From Gammaproteobacteria bacterium (lineage in GTDB: Bacteria > Pseudomonadota > Gammaproteobacteria > SZUA-229): a stretch of DNA of 40,048 nt. Made by a program: the position numbers and the translations under genes. Positions 31,711 through 40,048 of this stretch are shown here, piece after piece; position 1 is the stretch's first letter; every line of letters begins with the position of its first letter. The notes under the pieces were generated by a model. The model was not told the origin of the DNA. It saw only the letters and a program-made list of their open reading frames with translations, and made no database searches. The DNA is taken from assembly GCA_026195255.1 (NCBI GenBank), contig JAPHSS010000060.1:1-40048 (forward strand), read 5' to 3'.

Positions 31711-33603
31711 TCAGGATGAAAGTGACTCTAACTCTTCGCTTTTTATTAACCAGCTTTCTTCTATTTCTCCTAAACTTGTGCTTTTTTGCGCCCGATCACG
31801 TGATAATTGTTCCATCAGCTCGCGTTTATCTGCTTCATACATCTCCGGTTTAGCAAGCTCAGACTCTATAGCGCTTATTTCATGCTCAAGTTTTTGCATG
31901 TTCTGCTCTAAGGATGCAACCTCTTTTCTCAATGGATTCAGTAATTTACGCTGCTCTGCCAGCTGCTGTCTCTGGGCTTTTTTATTAAGAGCCTTAGTAT
32001 CTTCTTCTTTAATATTTTTTTTAAGCGTACTGGTCTTTTCTTGCATTAACCAGTCCCGATATGCATCAAGATCTTCGTTAAATGGCTCTACTTTACCTCC
32101 ATCTACCAGTAAAAATTGATCTGTAACCGCACGTAACAAGTGACGGTCATGAGATACCAGCACCATAGCGCCTTCAAATTCCTGTAATGCCATTGATAAT
32201 GCATGACGCATTTCAAGATCCAGATGATTGGTCGGCTCATCCAGTAGTAGCAAATTTGGCTTTTGATATATTAAGAGCGCCAGAACCAAACGCGCCTTCT
32301 CTCCTCCGGAAAACGGTGCTACTGGCTCTAACACTTTATCACCCTGAAAATCGAAACCACCAAGATAACTTCTAACTTGCTGCTCTGTTAATTGAGAATC
32401 CAGCCGCTGTAGATGCAACAATGCGCTCGCTTCCAGATCTAGCTGCTCAAGTTGATGCTGGGCAAAATAACCAATATTCAATTCTGATGACTGTTCAAAT
32501 TGCCCCTGTTGTTGTTTAAGCTCACCAGCTAATAATTTTATTAAGGTTGATTTGCCGGCACCATTATGGCCAAGCAAAGCAATCCTGTCTCCTGGCAATA
32601 TACTTAAACTCGCATTCTTCAAGATTTCAAGATCACCATAACCAACATTAATTTTATCAAGACTCATTAATGGGTGTGGTAACTTTTCTGGTTTAAAAAA
32701 CGAAAAATTAAATGGAGAATCAATATGTGCAGCTGAAATCATTTCCATTCTTTCTAGCGCTTTTACTCGTCCCTGGGCTTGTTTTGCTTTACTTGCTTTA
32801 GCTTTGAAACGGCGAATAAAACTTTCTATATGAGCCACTTCTCGCTGTTGTTTTTCATACTGTGATTGTTGCAATGCTAGTTTTTCTGCGCGTAATTTTT
32901 CGAACTCACTATAATTTCCGGTATACAAGTGCGCCCTTTGTTGCTCTATATGCACAATATGATTTGTAACTTTATCCAGAAAATCACGGTCATGTGAGAT
33001 TAACAAGATGGTTCCTGCATAATTAAGCAACCATTGCTCAAGCCAGATTACCGCATCCAGATCAAGGTGATTGGTCGGCTCATCAAGTAACAATAAGTCT
33101 GAACGACACATTAATGCCTGTGCAAGGTTTAAGCGCATCCGCCAACCACCTGAAAAGCTGTTTACAGAATCATCTAGTTGTTCAGTTTTAAAACTTAATC
33201 CCAGCAATAATTTACTTGCTCTGGATTCAGCCGTATAGGCATCAATTTCTTCAAGACGACTATGGCACCTGGCTTGTTCGTTACCATTGTCTTCTGTTTC
33301 AGCAATCAGTAAGTTTTGTTGAATTTTTCTAAGTTCAACATCGCCATCTAAAACATATTCAATTGCACTCTTATCTGTTGCGGGTGTTTCCTGCGCCACA
33401 TGCGCAATAATAGTTTTTTCTGGTATAAACAAGTCACCTGCATCACTCTGCAACTGATTTAAGATGAGCGCAAATAAGCTCGATTTACCACAACCATTTG
33501 AGCCAGTTACCCCTACACGGTTACCGCGATGAACTTTAAAACTTGCTTTTTCAAACAGGACTTTAGTTCCACGTCTTATTGCGAGATCCGATAGAGTTAA
33601 CAT
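31711..33603 (-). CDS. ABC-F family ATPase, YheS type
   Basis: The 630-residue soluble protein has two ABC domains: Walker A GSNGCGKSS (about 34-42) with signature FSGGWRMRLNLAQAL, and Walker A GHNGAGKST (about 343) with signature FSGGEKARLVLAL. Both are followed by LLLLDEPTNHLDL, and a charged linker (YEKQQREVAHIESFIRRFKAKASKAKQAQ) between them is the P-site tRNA interaction motif of ABC-F proteins. The opening (MLTLSDLAIRRGTKVL) and the AHVAQETPA segment match YheS. A coiled-coil C-terminal arm covers the last 90 residues. It is expected to act on the ribosome, not in transport. Confidence 0.95.
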   Translation of the reverse strand: MLTLSDLAIRRGTKVLFEKASFKVHRGNRVGVTGSNGCGKSSLFALILNQLQSDAGDLFIPEKTIIAHVAQETPATDKSAIEYVLDGDVELRKIQQNLLIAETEDNGNEQARCHSRLEEIDAYTAESRASKLLLGLSFKTEQLDDSVNSFSGGWRMRLNLAQALMCRSDLLLLDEPTNHLDLDAVIWLEQWLLNYAGTILLISHDRDFLDKVTNHIVHIEQQRAHLYTGNYSEFEKLRAEKLALQQSQYEKQQREVAHIESFIRRFKAKASKAKQAQGRVKALERMEMISAAHIDSPFNFSFFKPEKLPHPLMSLDKINVGYGDLEILKNASLSILPGDRIALLGHNGAGKSTLIKLLAGELKQQQGQFEQSSELNIGYFAQHQLEQLDLEASALLHLQRLDSQLTEQQVRSYLGGFDFQGDKVLEPVAPFSGGEKARLVLALLIYQKPNLLLLDEPTNHLDLEMRHALSMALQEFEGAMVLVSHDRHLLRAVTDQFLLVDGGKVEPFNEDLDAYRDWLMQEKTSTLKKNIKEEDTKALNKKAQRQQLAEQRKLLNPLRKEVASLEQNMQKLEHEISAIESELAKPEMYEADKRELMEQLSRDRAQKSTSLGEIEESWLIKSEELESLSS

Positions 33604-33739
33604 TAGGTTTTTCTTTTCAGTTTCTGGTTATTCAAAAGAAGTTAAACAAATCAATATTCAAAAGTTAAGCAGCCAATAGATGACTGTTTTTTATTTTTAT
33701 TTTCATCTTGACTAATAACTTATAACTTCTGACTTAAAG

Positions 33740-36046
33740 CTATCGCTTAAAAGCCTGCGAGAGGGCATCAGCCATTGCTGAATTACCCACATTGCCAGCT
33801 GATTGCTTCTGCTGTTTTTGTTGTTTCTGTTTCTGTGGTTGTTTTTTATCACGTTTCATATCTTTAACCTGATCTCGACTTTCATCCTCTAACCGCATAG
33901 TCAATGCAATACGTTTACGCTGCACATCCACTTCCATGACTTTTACTTTTACTACATCGCCTGCTTTTACAACTTCTCGCGGATCTTTTATAAAGGTGTT
34001 AGATAATGCCGAAATATGCACAAGTCCATCCTGATGAACACCAATGTCTATAAATGCACCAAAGTTTGTTACATTAGTAACCACACCTTCCAAAACCATA
34101 TCAACGGACAAATCTTTAATTTCTTCAACACCTTCTTTAAATTCTGCCGTTTTAAATTCAGGCCTTGGATCACGACCTGGCTTTTCCATTTCACTTAAAA
34201 CATCTTTAACTGTAGGCAAACCAAATTTTTCATCTACATAATCATTAGCACTTAATTTTTTCAAAAAACTGGTATCACCTATAATTGCATTTATAGATTT
34301 TCCAGATTGCGCTACTATTTTTTCTACTAAGGGATATGTTTCTGGATGAACTGCAGAAGCATCTAATGGATTTTCACCTTTTGATATGCGCAAAAATCCC
34401 GCTGACTGCTCAAATGCTTTTGGCCCAAGACGGGGCACATTTAACAATTGCTTTCTATTTTTAAATGCACCATTTTCATCTCTAAATTGCACAATATTTT
34501 CTGCCATAGCCTGACTTAAGCCTGACACCTGAGTCAACAAAGGAACCGATGCCATATTGATGTCAACACCGACAGCATTTACACAATCCTCTATCACGGT
34601 ATCTAATTGGCGCGCTAGTTTTACCTGACTAACATCATGTTGATACTGACCTACGCCAATCGCTTTTGGCTCTATTTTCACCAGCTCCGCCAATGGGTCT
34701 TGTAGGCGACGCGCTATTGATACGGCCCCTCTGATTGAAACATCAAGATCTGGAAACTCTTTTGACGCTAGTTCTGATGCCGAATAAACAGATGCTCCGG
34801 CTTCAGACACTACTAAAGAAGTCATTTTTAATTCAGGATATTTACTAATTAATTCTTTTGCTAACTTATCGGTTTCACGTGATGCTGTTCCGTTTCCGAT
34901 ACTAATTAACGCTACATTATGTTTTTTACAAAGCGCTGCTAAAATAGCAATAGCCTGATCCCATTGTTTCTTTGGTGCATGGGGATAAATTGTTGCGTAA
35001 TCAACCATTTTTCCAGTTTCATTTACAACAGCCACTTTAACTCCTGTACGTAAACCTGGATCTAATCCTAATGTCGCTTTTGGCCCGGCAGGTGCAGCAA
35101 GTAACAAATCATTTAAGTTAGAAGCAAAAACTTTAATCGCTTCTTCTTCTGCGGCCTCTTTTAATTTCATTTTTAATTCGACATCTAAATGACTAAATAT
35201 TTTAATTTTCCAGGCCCATCGAACAGTATCCTGCAACCATTTATCAGCGGCTCGACCTTTATTTTCCAGGTTGAAGTAGTGAGCAATCATCGACTCACAT
35301 GGATGTGTGTCTAACTCATCTTCATCAGGCGCTTTTAAATTCATTTGTAATATTGATTCATTTCTGCCGCGAAATAAAGCCAGCGCTCGATGTGATGGAA
35401 TTTTCTGAACCGCTTCTTCGTATTCAAAATAATCTGAAAACTTTGCACCTTCTGCTTCTTTGCCCGTTATAACTCTTGACTCAATAACACCCTGACCCCA
35501 TAAATATTCACGTAGCGTTTGTAACAAATCAGCTTCTTCGGCAAACTGCTCCATTAATATCTGCCGTGCTCCATCTAGAGCCGTTTTAATATCGGTTACC
35601 GATTTATCAGCATCGAGGAACTTTTCTGCTTCGACTTCTGGTTGTAAATCTGGATTTTCAAATAAAGAATTAGCCAGAGGCTGAAGACCTGCTTCTCTTG
35701 CTATTTGAGCTTTTGTACGTCGTTTTTGTTTGTAAGGCAGGTACAAATCTTCAAGTCGATTCTTGGTATCGGCCTGCATAATTGAAGCCTTCAACTCGGG
35801 TGTCAGTTTTTCCTGCTCGTCTATAGTTTTTAAAATAGAAATACGTCTTTCGTCTAGTTCACGTAAATAACGTAATCGCTCTTCCAGTAACCTTAACTGA
35901 GCATCATCTAAGCCACCGGTTACTTCTTTTCTATAACGTGAAATGAACGGAACGGTTGATCCTTCATCAAGAAGTCCTACAGCAGCAATAACCTGCTTTT
36001 CGGCTACAGATAATTCTTCGGCAATACGTTGGGAAATAGACAGCAT
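33740..36046 (-). CDS. tex: RNA-binding transcription accessory protein Tex
   Basis: The 768-residue protein is a full-length Tex. Order of domains: the helical N-terminal region (about 1-200, with [15 protein letters not shown]), a YqgF/RNase H-like domain (from about 324, [16 protein letters not shown]), helix-hairpin-helix repeats ([20 protein letters not shown] and the [21 protein letters not shown] segment), and an S1 RNA-binding domain (about 645-715, with [18 protein letters not shown]). A Lys/Gln-rich, low-complexity stretch near the C terminus may add nucleic-acid affinity. Tex binds nucleic acids and affects transcription and RNA turnover. The ribosome binding site is weak. Confidence 0.97.
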   Translation of the reverse strand: MLSISQRIAEELSVAEKQVIAAVGLLDEGSTVPFISRYRKEVTGGLDDAQLRLLEERLRYLRELDERRISILKTIDEQEKLTPELKASIMQADTKNRLEDLYLPYKQKRRTKAQIAREAGLQPLANSLFENPDLQPEVEAEKFLDADKSVTDIKTALDGARQILMEQFAEEADLLQTLREYLWGQGVIESRVITGKEAEGAKFSDYFEYEEAVQKIPSHRALALFRGRNESILQMNLKAPDEDELDTHPCESMIAHYFNLENKGRAADKWLQDTVRWAWKIKIFSHLDVELKMKLKEAAEEEAIKVFASNLNDLLLAAPAGPKATLGLDPGLRTGVKVAVVNETGKMVDYATIYPHAPKKQWDQAIAILAALCKKHNVALISIGNGTASRETDKLAKELISKYPELKMTSLVVSEAGASVYSASELASKEFPDLDVSIRGAVSIARRLQDPLAELVKIEPKAIGVGQYQHDVSQVKLARQLDTVIEDCVNAVGVDINMASVPLLTQVSGLSQAMAENIVQFRDENGAFKNRKQLLNVPRLGPKAFEQSAGFLRISKGENPLDASAVHPETYPLVEKIVAQSGKSINAIIGDTSFLKKLSANDYVDEKFGLPTVKDVLSEMEKPGRDPRPEFKTAEFKEGVEEIKDLSVDMVLEGVVTNVTNFGAFIDIGVHQDGLVHISALSNTFIKDPREVVKAGDVVKVKVMEVDVQRKRIALTMRLEDESRDQVKDMKRDKKQPQKQKQQKQQKQSAGNVGNSAMADALSQAFKR

Positions 36047-36154
36047 GGAACAACATAACTCTGGTGATTATAGATCGACTATTGTACCTAATTGGCGATT
36101 TAATGGCTTTAATATTTGAATATATTTTACTAAAAGGTTGGCATTAGATGCGTA

Positions 36155-36177
36155 CGTAAACGCCAGTATCGTTTACG
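36155..36177. repeat. Inverted repeat between the response regulator and tex genes
   Basis: CGTAAACG and CGTTTACG are perfect 8-base arms around CCAGTAT, lying 49 bases after the response regulator stop and about 110 before tex. No T-run follows, so it could be an operator, a weak terminator or an RNA-stabilising hairpin. Confidence 0.5.
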
Positions 36178-36225
36178 CGCTAATTATCAGATTAAATTCC
36201 TGCAAGCACATTAAATAATTAAACA

Positions 36226-37386
36226 TCAATGGTACAAACGTTTCTTCAAATGCAATACTACTTTACTTAGCCCCAGCTTAAGTTTGCTATCCGCGTGAGT
36301 TATAAGTGGTAATATTTTACGCATCGCAGAAGCCAGTTGCTCATTAGAAACTGTACTCTCTTCATGGGATAGTTTTGTTATAAGCTCATCCAGACTTAAA
36401 TCAATATTCTCTTTAATGTCAGCTTTTGCAGGCGCAACCTTAGCTGATACTTCTAAACTTTGATACTTGACTATCTTACCACCACCGCCATTAACTGCTT
36501 TTTTCAATGCTTTCTCAGCCTGATTTAACAATTCTGAAAATGCAATATCCGTATCATCTAATGCGGGAGACGTAATGCCTGTACTGAACTGAATATTAAA
36601 TACATCCTGGCCCATTTTTAGCTTTAATCTAGCTACTCTTTGACAAATTCGCCTGACTAATATCTCTGCACCCTGGGGATCTGAGCTTGGAAGTAATAAA
36701 GCAAAACGAGAAACACCAAGTCGCGCAGCGATATCTTCTGTTCGTTTACCTTCATTTATTAATGAAGCGACCTTAGCCAAAATTTGCTCGGCAATTTCTT
36801 TACCGTGTTTTACAAAGACTTCAGCAAAGTGGTCAATATCAAATCTAACAAGCGTAACTTCTGTGCAGTGTCGTTTAGCATATGCCAGCGTCTTCTCACC
36901 CTGTTGACTAAAGGATGACTCAGTAGATAAACCTGTTAATTTGTCCAGTGATGCCGATTTTTCAAGCGATTTAACTTCATTTCTATAATTTATATGTGCA
37001 GACGCACGGGTTTTTAAAGAAATTGAATCAAATGGTTTGCTTATAAAGTCTGTAGCTCCCTGCTGTAAAACCTCTTCTTTAGTGCCGTCGGTTTCTTCAG
37101 CGCCTGTAATAATAATCACCGGAACTTTGGCAAGCACTGGGTCCTGAGCGTTACGAATTTTTTCCAATAACTCAAAGCCATCCATATTTGGCATACCCAG
37201 GTCACTGAACACTACTGAAATTTTCGGGTTTTTTTGCAATTCATCCCATGCTACTTCACCATCTTCTGCTTCTATAACATCAAAATCTTTCTGTAAGATT
37301 TTCACTGCAGCTCGGCGAATTACACGTGAGTCATCTACAACTAATACCTGGTTCTCACTTATATTTTCTGCCACTGATGCCTTCAC
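36226..37386 (-). CDS. Response regulator with degenerate GGDEF domain
   Basis: The 386-residue protein has a receiver domain (about 12-135: VLVVDDSR acidic pair, phospho-acceptor Asp62 in VFSDLGMPNMDG, Lys in FISKPFD) and then a diguanylate-cyclase-like domain (about 150-310, LDKLTGL, FDIDHFAEVF). The catalytic GGDEF is replaced by GVSRF (in RLGVSRFALLLP), so it should not make cyclic di-GMP. A C-terminal tail (about 320-386) is rich in Lys and Leu. It may be a phosphorylation-controlled binding protein. The annotated GTG start has no ribosome binding site; a GTG four codons in (37374) follows GAAGG by five bases and may be the true one. Confidence 0.88.
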   Translation of the reverse strand: MKASVAENISENQVLVVDDSRVIRRAAVKILQKDFDVIEAEDGEVAWDELQKNPKISVVFSDLGMPNMDGFELLEKIRNAQDPVLAKVPVIIITGAEETDGTKEEVLQQGATDFISKPFDSISLKTRASAHINYRNEVKSLEKSASLDKLTGLSTESSFSQQGEKTLAYAKRHCTEVTLVRFDIDHFAEVFVKHGKEIAEQILAKVASLINEGKRTEDIAARLGVSRFALLLPSSDPQGAEILVRRICQRVARLKLKMGQDVFNIQFSTGITSPALDDTDIAFSELLNQAEKALKKAVNGGGGKIVKYQSLEVSAKVAPAKADIKENIDLSLDELITKLSHEESTVSNEQLASAMRKILPLITHADSKLKLGLSKVVLHLKKRLYH

Positions 37387-37501
37387 CTGTATTTAATTAA
37401 ACCCGCTCTATAGTGGGGGTTATATAATAATTTAAACTACATACCAGTTTAGACTATTAAAAACAAAACGTTAGCGCTTATCATTGAGCTAACTTACAAA
37501 C

Positions 37502-37532
37502 AAAAACGCCACCTCTGTAATTCGAGGTGGCG
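37502..37532 (-). terminator. Rho-independent terminator of typA
   Basis: CGCCACCTC and GAGGTGGCG form a 9-bp GC-rich stem with an eight-base loop, followed on the minus strand by T5. It is about 30 bases after the typA stop. Confidence 0.9.
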
Positions 37533-37560
37533 CCAATTTGTAACAGTGCTGAATAATTAA

Positions 37561-39381
37561 CTAGCTTTTGGGACCACGTGACAAACGCTTACGCTCATTT
37601 TCAGTTAAGTATTTTTTACGGCAACGAATAAAGTTAGGCGTTACTTCTACTAACTCATCATCATCGATGAACTCTAGCGCCTGTTCGAGCGTCAATTCAA
37701 TCGGCTTAACTAAGGTTAATGCTTCATCAGTACCTGATGCCCGCACGTTGGTTAACTGTTTACCTTTAATGCAGTTAACCACTAAATCGTTCTCACGCGC
37801 ATGTATACCAACAATCATACCTTCGTATACTTCATCGCCGTGTGAGACGAACATTTTTCCACGTTCCTGCAAATTGAAGATCGAGAAGCTCACAGCCTTA
37901 CCCGGACCGTTTGAGATCAACACGCCTTTACTGCGCTGACCAATTACCACATCAAGCTTAGGACCATAACTATCAAAGTTACTGTACATTAAGCCATTAC
38001 CCGCTGTGGCTGTTAAAAACTCTGTACGGAAGCCAATTAGGCCACGTGTAGGAATAATGTAATCCAGGCGAACGCGACCGCGTCCGTCTGGCACCATGTC
38101 TTTCAGCTCACCTTTACGAATACCCAGTTTTTCCATCACAGAACCCTGAGCATCTTCTGGCACGTCTACGGTTAAACGCTCGTACGGCTCACACATTTTG
38201 CCGTCGATTTCTTTAATAACAACTTCTGGGCGGCCTACGCAAAGCTCAAAACCTTCACGACGCATAGACTCGATCAATACCGACAAGTGCAGCTCGCCAC
38301 GACCTGAAACGCGGAATTTATCACCGGTTTCACCTGGCTCAACGCGCAATGCAACATTATGGATAAGTTCTTGATCTAAACGATCTGAGATATTACGCGA
38401 AGTAACATACTTACCGTCCTGACCAGATAACGGGCCATTATTTACCTGGAACGTCATGCTCAGAGTTGGTTCATCAACTGATAAAGGCGGCATTGCCACT
38501 ACGTTTTCAGGGTCACACAAAGTATCTGAAATATTTAGCTTATCAATACCACTGAAACAAATAATATCGCCTGCCTGCGCAGTTTCCACTTCTATACGCT
38601 CTAAACCATGGAAGCCAAGAATTTGTTGCATCCTTACGTTATTACGAATTTTACCTTCTACATCAATCAAGGATATTTGCTGGCCGCGTTTGATTTTACC
38701 CTGCTTAATGCGGCCTATACCGATAACACCCACATATGAGTTGTAATCTAATGAGCTCACCTGCATCTGGAAGGGTGCGTTAACATCAACATCAGGTGCT
38801 GGCACATGCTCAATAATAGCTTCCAGCATAGGTATCATGTCGCCCTCGGTAACAGAGTCATCCAGACTCGCAAAGCCGCCTAAGCCTGATGCGTAAAGCA
38901 CTGGAAAATCCAGCTGGTCATCGGTTGCACCAAGCTGATCAAATAACTCAAATGTCTGGTCAAGCGCCCAATCAACACGAGCTGCTGGCTTATCTACCTT
39001 GTTTATAACAACAATTGGCTTGAAACCCATATTAAATGCTTTCTGTGTTACAAAGCGCGTCTGAGGCATAGGGCCTTCCTGCGCATCAACCAGTAGTATT
39101 ACTGAATCAACCATAGAAAGTACACGCTCAACCTCACCACCAAAGTCTGCGTGACCCGGCGTATCTACAATATTGATACGGTAGTCATTCCAGGTAATTG
39201 CTGTGTTTTTGGCCAGAATGGTAATACCACGTTCTTTTTCCTGGTCATTAGAATCCATAACACATGTATCCATGTCTCCACGGGTGTTATCTATTGTGCC
39301 AGACTGTTTTAACAGTTCATCAACCAGTGTAGTTTTACCGTGGTCAACGTGGGCAATAATTGCGACGTTACGTAATTTCAT
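37561..39381 (-). CDS. typA: Translational GTPase TypA/BipA
   Basis: The 606-residue protein is a full-length BipA. The GTPase domain shows G1 AHVDHGKTT, G2 in KERGITI, G3 DTPGHADFGGEV and G4 NKVDKP. EF-G-like domains II, III and V follow (LSMTFQVNNGPLSGQDGKYVTSR, GRGELHLSVLIESMRREGFEL) and the BipA-specific C-terminal domain with RGLIGFRTEFLTATAG and the terminal TENERKRLSRGPKS. It binds the ribosome and supports assembly and translation under stress. AGGAGC lies 11 bases before the ATG. It is divergent from the truncated haemoglobin gene. Confidence 0.98.
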   Translation of the reverse strand: MKLRNVAIIAHVDHGKTTLVDELLKQSGTIDNTRGDMDTCVMDSNDQEKERGITILAKNTAITWNDYRINIVDTPGHADFGGEVERVLSMVDSVILLVDAQEGPMPQTRFVTQKAFNMGFKPIVVINKVDKPAARVDWALDQTFELFDQLGATDDQLDFPVLYASGLGGFASLDDSVTEGDMIPMLEAIIEHVPAPDVDVNAPFQMQVSSLDYNSYVGVIGIGRIKQGKIKRGQQISLIDVEGKIRNNVRMQQILGFHGLERIEVETAQAGDIICFSGIDKLNISDTLCDPENVVAMPPLSVDEPTLSMTFQVNNGPLSGQDGKYVTSRNISDRLDQELIHNVALRVEPGETGDKFRVSGRGELHLSVLIESMRREGFELCVGRPEVVIKEIDGKMCEPYERLTVDVPEDAQGSVMEKLGIRKGELKDMVPDGRGRVRLDYIIPTRGLIGFRTEFLTATAGNGLMYSNFDSYGPKLDVVIGQRSKGVLISNGPGKAVSFSIFNLQERGKMFVSHGDEVYEGMIVGIHARENDLVVNCIKGKQLTNVRASGTDEALTLVKPIELTLEQALEFIDDDELVEVTPNFIRCRKKYLTENERKRLSRGPKS

Positions 39382-39536
39382 GTTTGTTTCGAGCTCCTGG
39401 CCAAATTAAGGCACCAAAAATAGTGTCTAATAGGCCAGTTAACCGGCCAATCAAAAAGGGTGGCAAATTGTACAGCATATTAGGAGATGATGATTAGTGT
39501 AGAATGCATATATTCGAATTTATTTGACCAAATAAC

Positions 39537-39914
39537 ATGAAAAACACACATTATGACCGTCTTGGTGGTGAAAAATCCGTACGTGAACTGGTAGATCGCT
39601 TCTACGACCTTATGGATTCAGATAAAGATGTAACCGAATTAAGGGATATACATGCTCCTGATTTAACAGATGCCCGCAATAAACTGTTTATGTTTTTATC
39701 TGGCTGGCTGGGAGGACCATCACTTTATATTGAAGAATTTGGTCATCCGCGCTTACGTCAGAGACATATTTCTTTCCGTATCGGAGAAACTGAAAGGGAC
39801 CAGTGGATGTTTTGTATAAATCAGGCCATGTCAGACATGAACATTGAAAAAGAACTAAAACAAACACTTTATGATGCCTTTTACAAAACCGCTGATTTTA
39901 TGCGAAATCAGTAA
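39537..39914 (+). CDS. Group II truncated haemoglobin (trHbO type)
   Basis: The 125-residue protein matches group II truncated haemoglobins: YDRLGGEKSVRELVDRFYDLM at the start, FMFLSGWLGGPSLYIEEFGHPRLRQRHISFRIG with the proximal haem-binding His (probably His77), and RDQWMFCINQAMSDM, including the conserved Trp of the G helix (TrpG8). It binds haem and O2 or NO, and may scavenge NO or reactive oxygen. No strong ribosome binding site is seen. It is a single gene, divergent from typA across about 155 bases. The remaining 134 bases of the window after it show nothing I can name. Confidence 0.93.
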   Translation: MKNTHYDRLGGEKSVRELVDRFYDLMDSDKDVTELRDIHAPDLTDARNKLFMFLSGWLGGPSLYIEEFGHPRLRQRHISFRIGETERDQWMFCINQAMSDMNIEKELKQTLYDAFYKTADFMRNQ

Positions 39915-40048
39915 AACCCAAAGGCCTAAGTAAGGATTTTCTGATATAACGGTCAGCCTTCTGTGATAACGGCTATACGGCATAGTGCTTTTACTTTCAA
40001 TGTGATATAAATTATGCAAATTATATGAATCTGCTCTATAACTATTTA

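Overview
The window is about 40 kb of a moderately AT-rich proteobacterial chromosome. Gene content points to a gammaproteobacterium with a sulfur-oriented metabolism: a YgfB/UPF0149-type domain, YheS-type ABC-F, Tex, BipA, separate GlyQ and GlyS, and a glnA-DUF4124-ntrB-ntrC block, next to many TusA-, DsrE- and rhodanese-type sulfur carriers. I cannot name genus or species. I saw no rRNA, tRNA, CRISPR array, prophage or intact insertion sequence.

Region 1 (1-9758, all minus strand) is the distinctive part. In transcription order it has a TusA-like protein with an N-terminal extension, a YeeE/YedE membrane transporter, a short TusA, two DsrE-like proteins and a 62-residue protein. It then continues with a tandem-rhodanese lipoprotein, a membrane-anchored five-heme cytochrome, a small secreted protein, a three-heme cytochrome, an OprP-like outer-membrane porin, and a sensor histidine kinase cut by the window edge. 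The set of rhodanese lipoprotein, multiheme cytochromes and porin resembles in composition the ExtHIJKL electron conduit of Geobacter. Here it sits beside a cytoplasmic sulfur-relay set. I infer a cell-envelope system that couples extracellular or periplasmic sulfur (or another chalcogen) chemistry to electron transfer; the substrate is unknown.

Region 2 (9759-19127) starts with a gene-free stretch rich in palindromic and dispersed repeats. It continues with a PlsC-type acyltransferase, glyS-glyQ, a YgfB-plus-TPR protein, a PP-loop thiouridylase-like enzyme overlapping a TusA carrier, an MFS transporter and a metal-binding HMA protein.

Region 3 (19250-25745) has a cation diffusion facilitator and then the nitrogen-control block. 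glnA has two NtrC-type boxes and a sigma-54 promoter with canonical spacing, and a terminator follows it. A DUF4124 protein and ntrBC come next; ntrBC has its own NtrC-type box and a sigma-54-like element that unexpectedly overlaps the ribosome binding site.

Region 4 (25746-28921) carries more REP-like palindromes, a prepilin-like gene with a clear sigma-54 promoter and paired upstream dyads, a divergent orphan histidine kinase with an HDIKN box, and a YdcH-like protein.

Region 5 (28922-40048) is mostly housekeeping and signalling: a short relic of a metallo-beta-lactamase/beta-CASP gene, msrB, a rhodanese, an HD-GYP-type protein, an ABC-F ATPase, Tex, a response regulator with a degenerate GGDEF domain, typA/bipA and a group II truncated haemoglobin.
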